A DNA stretch of 64,000 nucleotides, taken from positions 1 to 64,000 of the forward strand of contig VCJN01000406.1 in assembly GCA_006384855.1 (NCBI GenBank), in the 5' to 3' direction. Below the pieces are notes generated by a model, which saw only the letters and a program-made list of their open reading frames with translations, was not told the origin of the DNA and did no database searches. The position numbers and the translations under genes are program-made. The stretch comes from Tetraselmis striata (Eukaryota; Chlorophyta; Chlorodendrophyceae; Chlorodendrales; Chlorodendraceae). Position 1 is the first letter of the stretch, and each line of letters begins with the position of its first letter. Shown here in pieces: positions 24,643 through 36,711 of the stretch.

Positions 24643-27600
24643 ATGGCGCGGGTGTTTTCATTCGTTTCAGCGCTTGCTGTCGCCAGTATCGCCGCCAGTA
24701 CTGTGTACAGCACACTGTGCGCACAGTTGGAGGGCCGCGCTGCAGACCCGGCCCAGGTTTTCCACGGGCATGCCACTTCCCCGTTTGCGCTGCTCGACTT
24801 GTGTACTAACCCCACTCCCCAACCACCACGACAGCTTGTCTTCCACAGTGGCTGAGGGTCTGAGTCAGGGCGCCTGCGCTCGCCTCCTTTCTGCGGCTGC
24901 AGGATTTCGTATTCCTTCCCTACGGCAATACGCGCAGGACTGAGCTTGGAGGCGCCGTAGTCGAAGACCTCGACGATCATCTAACCAGTCACGCAGAGCG
25001 CCAGGCTCTCCAGATGTCATGTCAGCAGGATGTGCAGCAGTTTGTCCAGGACAACCAAGCGATGGTGCGTTCAAGGGGGGAAGGAGGCCCGGTGGAGCCA
25101 AATCCTGAGGACATGCTGTTTTTCCTGCACGTCCCTAGGACCGCTGGCCGCACGTTCTTCAGCTGTTTTTTGAAGCAAGCCATACCTCCTTCAAAACGGT
25201 AATATTCCTGCTTCGTACTATCATTTCATCAAAGAGTATTACGTGCGGGCAGCTGTGGGTTGGGCTCAAGACTTGCCAACGCCGATCTTGCAGGTGTGCT
25301 AAGTCCTATGACGTCCTGCGACTCAATGTGAGCATTGCTGACTGCGGCCTACTATCTAGCCATGATGACTACAGTGCGACGAAATTCTTCCCGGACACCG
25401 CGGCCGTCATCACCCAGGTATGGGCCTGTACTGCACACGCTGGGCAGTGAGGGTCAGTGATGAATCAGCAGCGACGGGATAAATCACCCCTGGGATGGCA
25501 CATGGACAGGTGCGGGACCCAGTGGACCGAGTATTGAGCGCATATGAGTTCTCTATAGAGGTTGCTTCCCGCGAGCTCAGACGCCCTCCAAACGCGCCAA
25601 AGCCTGCTGCGGATAAAGTCAACACTCGGAACGTGTGGCCCTGGTCGCTTCTGGTGCCATGGATGGAGGCAGACATGCGTGCAAGGGTACGTCTGCACCC
25701 CCTTACTGTGGCTTAGCACCGTAGCGCAGGCATGTGGCCTAAATGTCTCCAACCCCTCCCACATGTATCCTGCTTCTGCAATGCAGCTTCGAAAAGCGCG
25801 CGACGAGAGGCCTGCTGCGGGATCAGGTGACCAAATGCATGACTGGAGATATCATTATGTTTCGCATGTGGTCACATCCATGCCATCTTCCTGACTCCCC
25901 TTCCCCGCGCACCCCCGCATCCTGGGGCCCCCGTCTCGCTCCTTCCCAACCGACAGCAGGCCCTGCAAAGACGTGGGTGCAGCTGCAGGACCCAGAGTCA
26001 AACAAGCTGTACTACCATAATCACTTGAAAAATCAAAGTGTGTGGTCGCTTGCACCAGACGATGGGGTGGTTGTGCCTTCTCTGGACCCATATGACAATC
26101 CTCTGACAATGCCGCTACTAGAGTTCATCGAGCATCCACTAGTCCGGAATACGATCCACAATGGAGCGACACTCCAGGCACGAGGCATTCTCGAATTCCA
26201 TCACGTGGTGTTTGCAGTCTGCCCCCACTGTGTGCTTTCTGTTTGTGCGATACTAAGTCTGCATTGCTTGTGCAGCTTCTTGGTCTTACAAACTACTCCC
26301 ATCTGGAAACAGCTAGTAAACTGCGCTCCTGCATATCGGGCTTGCCCAATGTGAAAGAGGCTATGACCAAGGCAGCCCTTGCAAGGCTTCAGACGCTGTT
26401 CCATGTCGGAGTCACTGACCGTCTCGAGGACTCTGTTGCTTCCGCTGCAGTGCGGTCCCAGCATGCGTGATTTACCATGTACCATGCCTGCCTGCTGCCC
26501 AGCCTGATGTGCATCAAATCTGATTATTGTGTACGTGTTCATCAGAGTGCATTGGGTCTGAGTCTTGTTGGCCCATCCTGGAGAGGCAAAGCCGACGCCG
26601 CCTTTTCATATGAAGATGAATCAAAGTCGGAGAACGAGGGTGCAGATGCAATTGAAGCAGACAAGGCAGCTAATAAGATGGCATGGGAGGTGCGCCACCT
26701 TGACTATGCACCGCTATTTGATGTGTGTGTATGTGTGTGTGTGTCTCTGGCCACATATGGTATGGGGTCTCTGACTACCAATGTAAGCACGTACAGAAAC
26801 GCACACATACACAAGCAACACCACCACCAGCCGCAATGCCAGACTCATTGCAACTATGTACATGTTCCATACACTGAATGTATGTGGGCCTTCACTGGGC
26901 CTACATATTAGGTGCGAATTGCGGACATTGCTGTGATTCTTGAATCCAAAGAGACAGAGCTAAGACGAGCCAAAGCCGGAATCCGAACAGCACAGTTCAA
27001 GGTGCAATCCCCATGCAACTACTTGTGCCCTTGTCAGTTAGCTCGCTTTGGAGCTGTATTCAAGCAGCAGGGACTATCCTCCTACAGCAGGCACAGACGC
27101 ATGGAGGAAATCAGGAACGACGCAAAGCACAAGAGGAGCTTGCTCACTATACAGCTCGCAGCTATGGACTACAGAGTGAGATAGAGGCATTGCGGCAGGA
27201 GACTGCAGAGCTGCAGGTCCTGGTTGTAAAGCTCAAGACCCCGTCGCCAAAGGTGGGGTCCTGTGTTGGCCATCTGGTTCCTGACATATCTGCACGACGT
27301 GATTGATATGTTGCTGAAGTGTCGCCATGCTGCAATCGCCGCCTCAGATGCACCATTCTGCAGCGCGGATTGTGAAGGATGACGCCACATTCAGAAATGG
27401 TGCGCAAGCTTTTCTTGTGCTACTCGTGGCAGATTTTCAGAAGCTATTTGGGTGTGTCCACGTGCTGGAATACGTCCTTACCATGGTTACGTCGTGTTGA
27501 CAGCATGCTGTGTCGAATCTGTGCCTCCAGGATATAACTTGACGACAGCTTATCACCGTTGTGTGGCAAGTTCACGCGCTAAGAATGCTAACAGATGGAA

Positions 27601-28322
27601 ACCCTTGACCGCTCTATCAACCTTGGATGGAAGGACGTTTGCATACAGCTCCCTTGCAAGGAAGCACATCTCACCTGCTGTCCTAGCCCGTATAAGGTGA
27701 CTGCAGTGGCCATGTCTGGATGTTGCTTGAGGCTAAGTTTTTACTGGCTGGCATGCTCTCGCCTAACGAGTTTTGCGGCCCGTGCAGGCATCTCAACTCT
27801 ATGGATGTGCGCTTGCACGAGCTTGCGGGCACACTGCTGGAGAGAAGTCTGGACAACCAGACAGGGACAGGCGCACGGCAAGTGTTGAAGCCGCCACCAA
27901 AATCTGTTCAGGCAGGGCTCGGCCCGCCCGTGCCAGGAATACCACGTGAAGGTACCCTACAATGGTTGCATCAACTTGAGTTGTGTCGATGTTACTTATC
28001 TGTGAATCTCACATGTTTCCATCCACACTCTTCAGGAGAGAGCAGTCCAAGCGCAGCAAAATATGGAGAGGCTGCTCCGGCAGCGGCAGCAGCGGGGACG
28101 ACGGGGACATCGCACACATCTGGGGCACCCATTGCGACAGATGGAGCACCGCGGGCTGCGCATCATGTAGGACAGGCTGTGGATCCAGCAGCACGTGGAA
28201 GTAGCAACCCATCCAGCCTGGAAGGCAAGATCGAGGGGTTGAACCGGGCACCGCAGGGACCGAAGCATAACAAGAGCCGACGTAGGTCAAAAACTACAGC
28301 GCAGAACCGTGACGAGTTGTAG
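24643..28322 (+). CDS. TPST: Tyrosylprotein sulfotransferase (plant type) with WW domain and RDEL tail
   Basis: It transfers sulfate from PAPS to protein tyrosines in the secretory pathway. Exons that can be fixed: 24643-24756, 24903-25198, 25294-25417, 25510-25686, 25787-25826, 25960-26177, 26276-26449, 26546-26689, 26912-27001, about 27088-27252, an exon ending 27696, 27788-27951 and 28036-28322. The N-terminus is a signal peptide or anchor (MARVFSFVSALAVASIAAST). The PAPS loop is FFLHVPRTAGRTFFSCFLKQ, followed by CAKSYDVLRLN and SSHDDYSATKFFP. VRDPVDRVLSAYEFS is the 3'-phosphate site. Then come WPWSLLVPWM, an inserted WW domain (W-x22-W), IHNGATLQ, LLGLTNYSHLE, a coiled coil, and HLNSMDVRLHELAGTLLERS, as in land-plant TPST. 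The protein ends QNRDEL, an ER-retrieval-like tail. The intron after IHNGATLQ starts with GC. The start of the exon ending 27696 is not settled, and an extra exon may exist in 27253-27540. Confidence 0.88.
26178..26275 (+). other. GC-AG intron in the sulfotransferase gene
   Basis: The exon ends ...ACACTCCAG and the intron begins GCACGA; the intron ends TTGTGCAG. No GT nearby keeps both the phase and the conserved residues on each side (NGATLQ, LLGLTN), so a GC donor is the best reading. Confidence 0.6.
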
Positions 28323-28385
28323 CAGCAAGACTTGAGGATATGATCACGTTAACTTGTGTGCCTGGCTTCTCCCCACTTGTTGCTG

Positions 28386-28390
<5 letters not shown>

Positions 28391-28422
<32 letters not shown>
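28391..28422. repeat. C32 homopolymer run
   Basis: Thirty-two C in the 180-base gap between two convergent genes. Confidence 0.95.
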
Positions 28423-28505
28423 ACCTCTCCTTTCTCAGTCACAGCATACCAGCGTTGTCCTGATCATGCATTACATCCTGCGCTGCGCATTCGCGTGTTC
28501 AGCGT

Positions 28506-29873
28506 CTATGACAGGCCCAACAACTCCCTGATCTCTGCAAGTTTTTGCAAGAGGAGGCTTGGTTGACTAGCAGCACCTGTCTGCGGATCTTGCGGTTCGA
28601 GGCCAACTGTGCAAGCGAGGCGATTCACCTGACAATCAAATGAAAACAGTATTAATTGGAAGGTCACAATCGAAGTATTTCTCAGCATCATTTTGGGCTG
28701 TGGACCCTGCCTCCAAAGCATGCCCTACCTCCAATGCGATCTCTTCCATCCACATCCACTCAGCGGAGAACTCCCCCTTGGCAGGTTCCCCATAAAGACC
28801 CGCCTTGTACACAGGCCGATTGCAGTGGGCAGGCAGTTTGTCAGCAGCTGTACCGCATCTGCGTATGCATGCAATCCCATTCCATGCATGCAGTCCAACC
28901 TCGGGCACAACCTGCACTTCAGATATCCCTGAGCGAAGGATGGCCAGGCACTTTGCCTGATCGATGCCGCTTAGTTGAGGGAAATCTGCGTTGGTACTGC
29001 GGCCTTTTGGTTGCCGTGCTGCCCTCCTAATGCGCTGCTCCTCCGACCGCCGCCTGCTCATGGACTCTTGTCTGATGCGAGGCCCACGTGCATGCTGCCA
29101 TGGCACTGTTCTAATCTGACTGCTCTTTGCTTGGCTATCATGCTGTTGTGCTTCAGGTGCCTCAGTACTAAAGGTTACCTGTGACGGCGGTGTTTGCAGT
29201 GTTGGTGGGCAGGTGGTCTGGCGTTGCTGGTATAACCGCATGCTGTGAACTCGCCTGCACAGCGGAACAAGCACAGGAGTTGCAAAGTTCCTACATGTTT
29301 ATTGACCTGAAGCTCCCCCTACCCCAGAAACCCATATTCCAGCTAACTTTCCTACCTCTCGCAGACGAGTGTCAGCAGCAATACCAGAGCGCTTGCTGGT
29401 GCAGCAAGGTAGAGGCAGCCCTTGAGGTAGGAGATGCGCAGTGCATACACCAGAAGCGGGACACTCAGAGGCGCAAGCGACACCTGCAGACGCATAGGAG
29501 CAGTCTCGTTGTACTCTCCCCAGCGAGGGCGCGCAGTGTATGCCAGGGTTGTCAAGGGGGGGGGGGGGGGGGGGGGGGTTGATCCTATAGCGAGCACGTC
29601 AGGAAGCTCACGGAGTCCAGTTCCGGGATCATGTGCATTTTACTTGCCGTAAACGTTGATATCCTGCTGGTTGTTGATGAACTCGATGCGGACATGTTGA
29701 AGCTTCTGCTGCCCATGCCTGAACTTGCTGAGTTTTTGGACGTCATGTACCTCTCCTTTGCCTGCAAATGCATGCCCCAGGGCAAGTAGGATGATGAGCA
29801 GGGCCCGGTAGCTCACAACGAGCATCGAAAGCCAGTCGAACTTACCGAGTAATACTCCTTCAATGCAAGGCAC
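28506..29873 (-). CDS. Unidentified multi-exon membrane protein gene
   Basis: Several minus-strand stretches look like exons of one gene converging on the sulfotransferase. The first exon (about 29873-29640) has a hydrophobic segment (SYRALLIILLALGHAFAG) followed by HVRIEFINNQQDINVYGK. The second (about 29550-29352) has RPRWGEYNETAPMRLQVS and two hydrophobic stretches. A third and fourth lie around 29020-28730 (SGIDQAKCLAILRSGISEVQ; RPVYKAGLYGEPAKGEF). The last (about 28630-28506) ends LLLQKLAEIRELLGLS. A G23 run (29556-29578) falls between the first two. Splice sites were not fixed and no family is recognised. A secretory or membrane location is inferred from the hydrophobic segments only. 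Confidence 0.4.
29556..29578. repeat. G23 homopolymer run
   Basis: Twenty-three G on the plus strand, apparently inside an intron of the minus-strand gene. Confidence 0.95.
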
Positions 29874-30251
29874 ACACCGCGCTCACGTGCTGTTGAATTG
29901 GCCGAGGTATCGCGTGTCAGCGAATGGAATTGCTGCTTTGTAATTTCAGCACGCCGCCTGTTTTCGACACTGGTATACCGTGTCCCGTCGACGTGCATCC
30001 CTCCCTGGGAACAAGCGTTCGGCAGGCCGCACGGGTGAATTCGTATTACGCGAGATCGACGCAGCAGGACTTCAAGTAGTGAAAAAGATTCGCGCTAGAT
30101 TAGTCGCTGGCCGGCTAGCTGGCGGCTGGCTGGCCGGCGAAGTCTAACAATCTCCATACATTCGAAGCCAGAACTGTGTGACGACAGTAGGGCGCGCAGG
30201 CGCGCAGCTCTAGTAGAAGCAGGGGTAAGAAGGAGGCCAGTGGAGAACCAA

Positions 30252-30295
30252 CCCCCCCCCCCCCCCCCCCCCCCGCCCCCCCCCCCCCCCCCCCC
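30252..30295. repeat. C23-G-C20 run
   Basis: Forty-three C interrupted by one G, directly upstream of the LINE insertion site (target duplication at 30411). Confidence 0.95.
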
Positions 30296-30410
30296 TCTCC
30301 TAGGTCTTGTAGGGTTTGGTCATTCTTTCACATGGACCCCGCGACAGAGGAATCAGCTTTTGCTGGGTGTTGCAACGTTTTGAGGGTCTTGTGACATGTT
30401 ATAGACTAGT

Positions 30411-30422
30411 ATATATATGTGG
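30411..30422 (+). repeat. LINE target-site duplication, left copy
   Basis: ATATATATGTGG, repeated exactly at 35363-35374. It is partly low in complexity, so the match is slightly less informative than its length suggests. Confidence 0.75.
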
Positions 30423-30592
30423 ATCCGATATTGTAGAGCTTCCGAACTCCCCCGACCCCCAGCCTCTGGCTGTGGCGTGGCCGGTGGGGGTTCAGCACCG
30501 TGGGGCGTCCTCTGGCCCCTCCAGGCCCATCTGCTAGGGGGTCTCCCGTGGGGGTCGCGGTCCCGGCGGGGGCGGCGGTGGTGGTGGGCGCG

Positions 30593-33500
30593 ATGGCGCG
30601 GGTGCAGTCGTCGACGCCCGGCGGGGGCGTTGACTGGCAATTCCGGTGTTGCGATGGCGGCTGCGGACGCACCTACCGGCGGCCAGCCCCCTTGTGCACG
30701 CACGCGAACCACGGGATGGAGTCCGACGACCCGGAGGTAGTTGCCATGCACCTCGCCTACGCTACGACTTTCGACCCCTCTGTGTATCTGCGGTGCGTCC
30801 CACGAGACGGCTGCCCGCGCTCGGGCCACCACGTGTTCCATGGCGCGCAAGCGGCGGCCCGTGCCGCCACCTGCCAGTTCTGCAGCCCCCCTCCTCCCAC
30901 GGCTCCGCCCCCCGGTGTGGCTCTCCCGGCGTCGGCAGCTGGCGTGCGGGCGCTGCAACGCCAGCACGCGCCGGCTGCTGCCTCAGCCGCTCATGATGCC
31001 GCTCTCGCGGCCACCGCTCAGAGGTGCGTTACCAGCGATGTCTACCGCAAGATGCCCCGAACGCCGCTGCGGGGCACGGCTGTCGGCGTCTGTCCCGCAG
31101 CTCGGCATGTCCTCTTCCCCCTGCTTGACCGTACGCTGGCCTATGCTGACCGCTTCCCTCCTACCGACGACCGGTCGTACGGGGCCGAAGGCGCTGTCTG
31201 CGTATTTGCGGGGCTACTACTGCGACCCTACCCATCCAGCAGCCCCGCAGTTGTGCGGAAATTGGCGGAGCGGCGAGTGCGGTTGTGGGAGGCAGGGGAT
31301 GCTGTGCGCGCCGGCTTCTCCGTGTGCGGGATGCAGCAACTATGGCGCGAATCGCGGGATGGCAGCGAGTTACATAATTACCATATGGAGGCGGGTGAGC
31401 TGCCGACGACCACATCTCGGAGTGCCCGCCGACGGAAGCGCCGGCGATCTGCGAGGGCGCGGGCGGCTGCTGCTGAGGCTGCGGAAGGGGGCGCCGATGC
31501 TGCGGCTGATGGGGTGCCGCCGGCGGTGGTGGATGCTCACCGCCGGGCGGCGAAACTCACCGCTGTGCAAGAGCTGCGCCGCGTTCGCCAGGCGCTGGAC
31601 ACTGCTGACCTCGGCATGGTGTCTGACGCCGCTGCGGCGCTCCCAGCCCTCGATGCCCTCCATCCGCCTCCTGATGCAACCGGCCCGGAGTACTCGCCCC
31701 CCGAAGAACCGCCGGACCTGCAACGGGCGCCGCCGTCGTGGGGCGACAATGCGGATGAGGTTATGCGGTGGGGGGAGGACCAGCGGCGGGTTCTGCGTCG
31801 TGCACCCCGCCTTTCCGCAGGGCATGTGGATTGGTGGCGTTGGGAGCACATCATGGACCTAGACGTACCTTCATGGCACATGTGGGTGAACCGCTGCCTG
31901 GCGGGGCGGTGCCACTCGCGTACTGCGGCTTTCTTGGCGAGTGGCTCCGTCTTTGCGCTCCACAAGGACGACCCCGCCGCGCGCGAGGAGCGGGAAAAGA
32001 GCGGCGAGCCGCTGCGAGTACGCCCGCTCGGCGTCGGCTCCGTGGTGGTGCGCCTGGCCTCCGCCCACGCTCTGGGGCAAGTGGGTGCGGATGCGCGGGA
32101 GGTCATGGGCCCAGTGCAACGCAGCTTTCAGTCGGGAGCTGGCTGTGAGACGGCGTATATGAGCATGCGGGTGGCGCTGCAACTTTTCGGCGGGCGTGGT
32201 ACTGATGGGAAAAGACTACTACTCCGGGATATTCGGAATGCCTTCAATGAGGTCTCCCGGGGTGCGATACTTTACGGCTTGCTTCAGCACCCGCGGCTAC
32301 ATGGCCTGATCCCTTTTTCTTGATGTTGTACGATCGCCCTAGCGACCTGTACTACTACGCGACGGATGATCCCGGTACTTTGCGCGCCACCCTACAGTCT
32401 CGTACGGGTGTACGCCAGGGTGATGTCCTGGCCCCGCTATACTTCTGCCTCGCTATCGCGGGCCCGGTGCAAGCGGTTGTGGCTCGTTCCGCCGCTGATA
32501 CTTTATGCCAGAGTTTTGCGGATGATTGCGGCGCGGCCACTGCCGCGGCCCACGTTCCGCGCGTTTTCGACGAGTACTGCAAGGAGCTTTCCAAAGTCGG
32601 ACTGGTGGTACAGGACATTAAGACGCGGTACGTTCGTCACCCCGGCGACAGCGAGTCCGAGTTGCGGACAGTACGGGAGAAGTTGGCCCCGGGAGGATTT
32701 CGGACCCCGGCCGATGATCCTGTCCAGGATGGCGCCTTGTACTTGGGTGCTCCTATTAGCCATTACCCCTAGTGGATGACCGGCGCGTTGGGGCGGCGCC
32801 GGGAGGCCCACGCCACACTGTTGGAGCGCATCGCCTCCTTTGGCACGTCGGGATACGGCTGCCACCATGGGGCCATGCGGTTGCTGGTCGTATGCGCGGT
32901 GCGGAAGACTGGCTACCTCAGCCGCATGATGCCGCCGTCGGAGCTGGACCCTTTCTTGGAGGCCGTGGACGCCGCCAACATTTCGGCTGCGTTTTCGCTG
33001 CTTGGCCTAGACGCTTGCGACCAGTCTACACCGCGCATGGAGGCTGCAATCGTTCAGATGAGTATGCCCGCGGATTTTGGCGGTCTGAATCTGGCCTTGC
33101 TGCAGTCCGAGGCCCCTGCGGCGTTTTATTCCGCGCAATCGGTTGTCCTGCCAAAGCTGGTACGGGAGTACGGGCCCGCCCTTGGCCCCTTATACGAGGC
33201 GGTCCGCGCCGAGGTGTCGTCTGTGGCTACGAGTGCTTTGCCATGGGGGCGTGAGACGCGCCGCGTGTACCAGACTGTAGGGGCCCTAACCACGTTACCG
33301 CAAGAAGATGTGCGGCGCGCACGCGCGGCGTATGGGCACGCCCACGAGATCTTCGAGTTACTTACGGCCAGTAATGCTACGACCACCGCTGCATCGGATC
33401 CAGCAACTGGTACTACGACCCGTACGGGTACGAGCACTAGCGGAGGATTGCGCGTCACCACATCTCCTTTTACGGCCACTCCTCTTGGAGTTGGTACTGG

Positions 33501-33594
33501 TGAGGCCGCCGCCTCTGCTGCGCAGCAATTGCTTCCTATCGGTGGTACGAGTACTGCCAATACCGTTCACACCGGTTCCCCGGGTACTCGCTGA
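30593..33594 (+). pseudogene. LINE ORF: zinc finger and reverse transcriptase
   Basis: The frame opens at ATG 30593 (MARVQSSTPGGGVDWQF) and soon shows a Cys/His cluster (CCDGGCGRTYRRPAPLCTHA). The reverse transcriptase has RPLGVGSVVVRLASA, FQSGAGCETAYMSM, LLLRDIRNAFNEVSR, then GVRQGDVLAPLYFCLAIAGP and the catalytic SFADDCG. A one-base change in a T run at about 32313-32317 shifts the frame after HGLIPF. A TAG at 32770-32772 then interrupts the frame that carries FADD, and the thumb-like region runs on to 33594 (ERIASFGTSGYGCHH onward). The product would nick DNA and copy its own RNA at the nick; this copy cannot. Confidence 0.82.
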
Positions 33595-33952
33595 ATGAAA
33601 TCCTCCCGGGGTTTAAGCTGTGTATAGCGGGGTCACAATCCTGAGATGCAATTACCGAAACGAGCGCGAATTGTGATTAGTGTCCGGTTGATACAGTCAA
33701 ATATAACGTCATTTGATGAAAACTCAGAGCCCACGTGACCACCCGTCTCGCCAACCCATCCCGCCCCATCGATGCCAATCGAACACACCGGCCGGCACCA
33801 TCACGCGCATACCGCGGTAGCAGCGCGCTAACGTAGGCATATGGTGGCGTTCAGGTGCCTCGTCTTGTGTGTCGCGGGCAGGGATGGGGCTGGCGGCGGG
33901 ATGATGAGGGTGGAGCGCGAGCGGTCACGTGCTAATATTACGCACGTAGCGC

Positions 33953-35290
33953 GTGCCACGTAGCCAAAAAGAGTTGCCAGCTATACATCTCGGATTTGAG
34001 ACCCGTTTTCGGTCTTCAGAAACGAGTACCTACGCGAACCGGTGTGTTACTACGTGCGCTTTTGTAGCTCTGAATATACCGTCGCCGGGCGAATTAGTGG
34101 CACACCCTCCGTCAACAGCCACTGTTTCCCTCCCAAAATTGCTGCCAGGTTCTACTGCTCCGCCCTCGGGTACGGGTTCGGGTGCGACCTCCGATGATCA
34201 ACCCACGACCATGGTTGTCCAACGCCACCTCAGCCGTGCGATTCGCTTGCGTGACTTCGTGGCCCTCGATCTCAGCTTCCAACGTACTGGTGCATCGGCC
34301 TCGCGGCTTGATACCCTGCGCTTGCACAGCGCGTGCGGGCCGGGCTCCCTATCGCTTTTCCAGTCGGATCACGAGTCCGCCCGCAAGATTCCCCATGCTG
34401 CTTATTCGGCCGCCGCTGCGCGGGTACTGGGCCTTTGCCCGCGCGGAGGTTCCGCGCTTGTCACTTGCCCTGGCCCAACGTGTGGTATTGATCCCTTATG
34501 GCTTCGCTCTACGGATGGCTCAAACCGGAGCGGTACGGATTTCATCGTGGATCATCTACCCATATGCCCCGTAGCGAACTACAAGCACCGCATGCATACC
34601 GCTTTGAAGAATCTGTGGGCATCTGTGGCAATTGATGCGGGGGCGGTGCTTGACCGGGACCGCTCGGGAGCCGGCGACTTGACCCTTGAGACGAGTGGGC
34701 TGCGCCCAGCGGACCGCTCGCGGCCGTCGGACCTGACGCTGGCGGGGTGGTGGGGGGGGGGGGGGGGGCGGCGTGCGATTACATGTTCGACTTCGCGTGC
34801 GTGTCCTCCACGACCCCCACTTGGAGCAACGACCCCCGCTGGTGCATCCCGGGAATCGCGGCGACCGAGGCGGAGCATGCTAAGTTGGCAGCGGACCGGG
34901 CGTCTTCCGCCCCAGTGCAGGGTGTTCACCGGTACTACCCTTTTGTGGTTGAGGACTGCGGCCGTCTCGGGAAGTCCGCTTTGACGGTGGTCTACATCTT
35001 CGCGGTGCTGTTGGCTGTGCGCAACTTCCCTGGCGGTCCTTCCGCCCCGACCTCTTGCTTTCTTCGTGGTCAATCCGTTCAGGCACTTCGAAACTTTGTC
35101 GCCAGCCAACCTGCTGAGTTCCGCCGTCACCTGTCGCGCACACGGCGGGGGTTGTTGCAGCGGGTCTCGGCTTGCGTGCATGGTACCCTGGGCGGCATTC
35201 TCTCTGCCGGTGTGCAAATGGTAAAGTCTGATGCATGTGCTCGTGCCCACTCTGCGTCTTCTCATGTTACTGCTTCCACCCCGCAGTCGC
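33953..35290 (+). pseudogene. LINE ORF: C-terminal CCHC and restriction-like endonuclease region
   Basis: Frame 33953-34984 carries CPGPTCG...DFIVDHLPICPVANYKHRMHTAL, the zinc-binding C-C-H-C block found ahead of the endonuclease in R2-type LINEs. The frame then changes at a G17 run (34752-34768) and continues with YMFDFACVSSTTPTW, AEHAKLAADRASS and RYYPFVVEDCGRLGKSAL, which resembles the endonuclease core with its acidic and K residues. About 360 bases (33595-33952) without a matching frame separate it from the reverse transcriptase; these could be an insertion or heavily mutated coding sequence. Confidence 0.65.
34752..34768. repeat. G17 homopolymer run in the LINE coding region
   Basis: Seventeen G between GGTGGT and CGGCG; the protein frame switches across it, consistent with length slippage. 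Confidence 0.95.
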
Positions 35291-35362
35291 TGTAGAGGAC
35301 CTTTCCGATTGCCTTTTATTTTGGTGATTTCCGATATCGCCTTCTGCTGCTAGCTCATGTAA

Positions 35363-35374
35363 ATATATATGTGG
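35363..35374 (+). repeat. LINE target-site duplication, right copy
   Basis: ATATATATGTGG immediately after the element's 3' end. Confidence 0.75.
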
Positions 35375-36645
35375 TTTCTCTACCTGTACGAGATAGCCCT
35401 GGCACGGCGCCCGTAGCGTGTGCGCGCGCAGGATTGCGGGGGCCGGTCAGGGCCACTACCTGCCTTCACGGCGGACCGACCGGTTACTCTCCTTTGCTGT
35501 GGCACGCTCCATCGAGCGCACCACAGCAAAGTCGCGGCAATTTTGCCGCGCAGGGTGCCGGTCTTCCGCCATCGTACCATGTACGGTGAGCGAAGCCTTT
35601 CGCCCCCCCCCCCCCCCTTGGGAAAAACCCGTTAGGGTTTGTGTGGTTAATGGACGCACGCCGCTTGCGACGTGTTAACTACTACCCGCGAACGAGCTGC
35701 TGATTACTCACCCAACGCGAGGAGAGGACGAAGCCGCAGCGCTTCCCCATTCAGTGGAACGAGGTCCAAGCCCTTCGACCCGTGTCGACCAATAGTAATA
35801 ACCCATGGCTGCCCCTTCCCTTGTGGGCATGGCTCGATCCGTACTGGCCCCTACTCGGCGTAGGTGTCGCGATGCGATCCGACTGGGGTGTATGCCGACG
35901 CACGTCCGCCGTCTAGTACACATTCGAGTACAAAGTGACAGTACACTGCCAGTGGCCAAGCCAACGCCCGGTGGCACATGGCTACTCCCACGCTGCGGCA
36001 CTCCTACTGTGCCGCGCACCGTGGATCCTGACGCCGACGCGGAGAGGACTAGCAGAGCGACAGGGCGCTCTGCTCGCCCCCCTCGCGACATCCATCGCGC
36101 CGATTCCTGTACTCCCGACTCCCCCTTTATGACACATCGCGTCCGTCGAAATCTCGGCAACTGGCAAGCCGCTGGTGCGAATCGCAGTGTTCTCATCTGG
36201 ATCTCCAGAGGTGTACGCGTTCCTTTCTTGGACGGGCTTGCCCCACCTTCTTTTCATCATGGGGTGTCAATGGGGGATGCTACTCCTGCCCAATTGGAGT
36301 TTATGGACGGTGAATTGGCTCGCTTCCTGGCCGTTGGGGCTTGGGAGCGAGGCTAATGCGCAAAATGGGTGTCTCGGTTGTTCTTGGTTCCTAACACTGT
36401 GAGATTCAGATGTGACGTAAATGTGCCCTACTGGTGACGAACGACGACATACGGGGACGATACGGGACGGACGATGGACGTGGATTTCATACCCAGTAGC
36501 GATGACTATCGCGCGCGACCTGTAAAGTACTATATGAATTTCTCGTTTCCATAATTTCATCAAATTGATATGCGCACGCGGGCTCGCGTGTCGCCCGCCG
36601 ACGCGGAGCACCCGGGCTAAGTACAGGCGGATGTACGCACTCATT
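35375..36645. other. Region without a recognised gene
   Basis: Open frames on both strands are arginine- and proline-rich without any family feature. A C15 run lies at 35603-35617. Nothing identifiable. Confidence 0.45.
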
Positions 36646-36711
36646 GCACATCGCCGCACATCGCTGACCGCACATCGCTGACCGCTGACCCCGCGGTGTG
36701 CGGCGATGTGC
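36646..36711. repeat. 15-bp inverted repeat with internal tandem repeats
   Basis: GCACATCGCCGCACA (36646-36660) pairs with its exact reverse complement at 36697-36711. Between the arms, CGCACATCGCTGAC is repeated. Similar GCACAT-rich repeats appear at 40265-40340, so these may be subterminal repeats of an element covering the unidentified genes between them (inference). Confidence 0.6.

Larger units (their letters stand above)
30423..35362 (+). mobile_element. LINE (restriction-like-endonuclease type), near full length, decayed
   Basis: A 4.94-kb element between two copies of ATATATATGTGG. It encodes an N-terminal Cys/His finger, a reverse transcriptase of the RPLGVG type and a C-terminal CCHC plus endonuclease-like domain, the layout of R2/NeSL-type LINEs. 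Its last 185 bases occur as 5'-truncated copies at 6322-6514 and 45509-45631, which fixes the 3' end at GCTAGCTCATGTAAAT. Several frame breaks make this copy inactive. Confidence 0.85.

Noticed and set aside
30741..31862. 373-codon plus-strand frame overlapping the LINE
   Set aside because: Alternative frame of the LINE reverse transcriptase region; all recognisable motifs are in the other frame.
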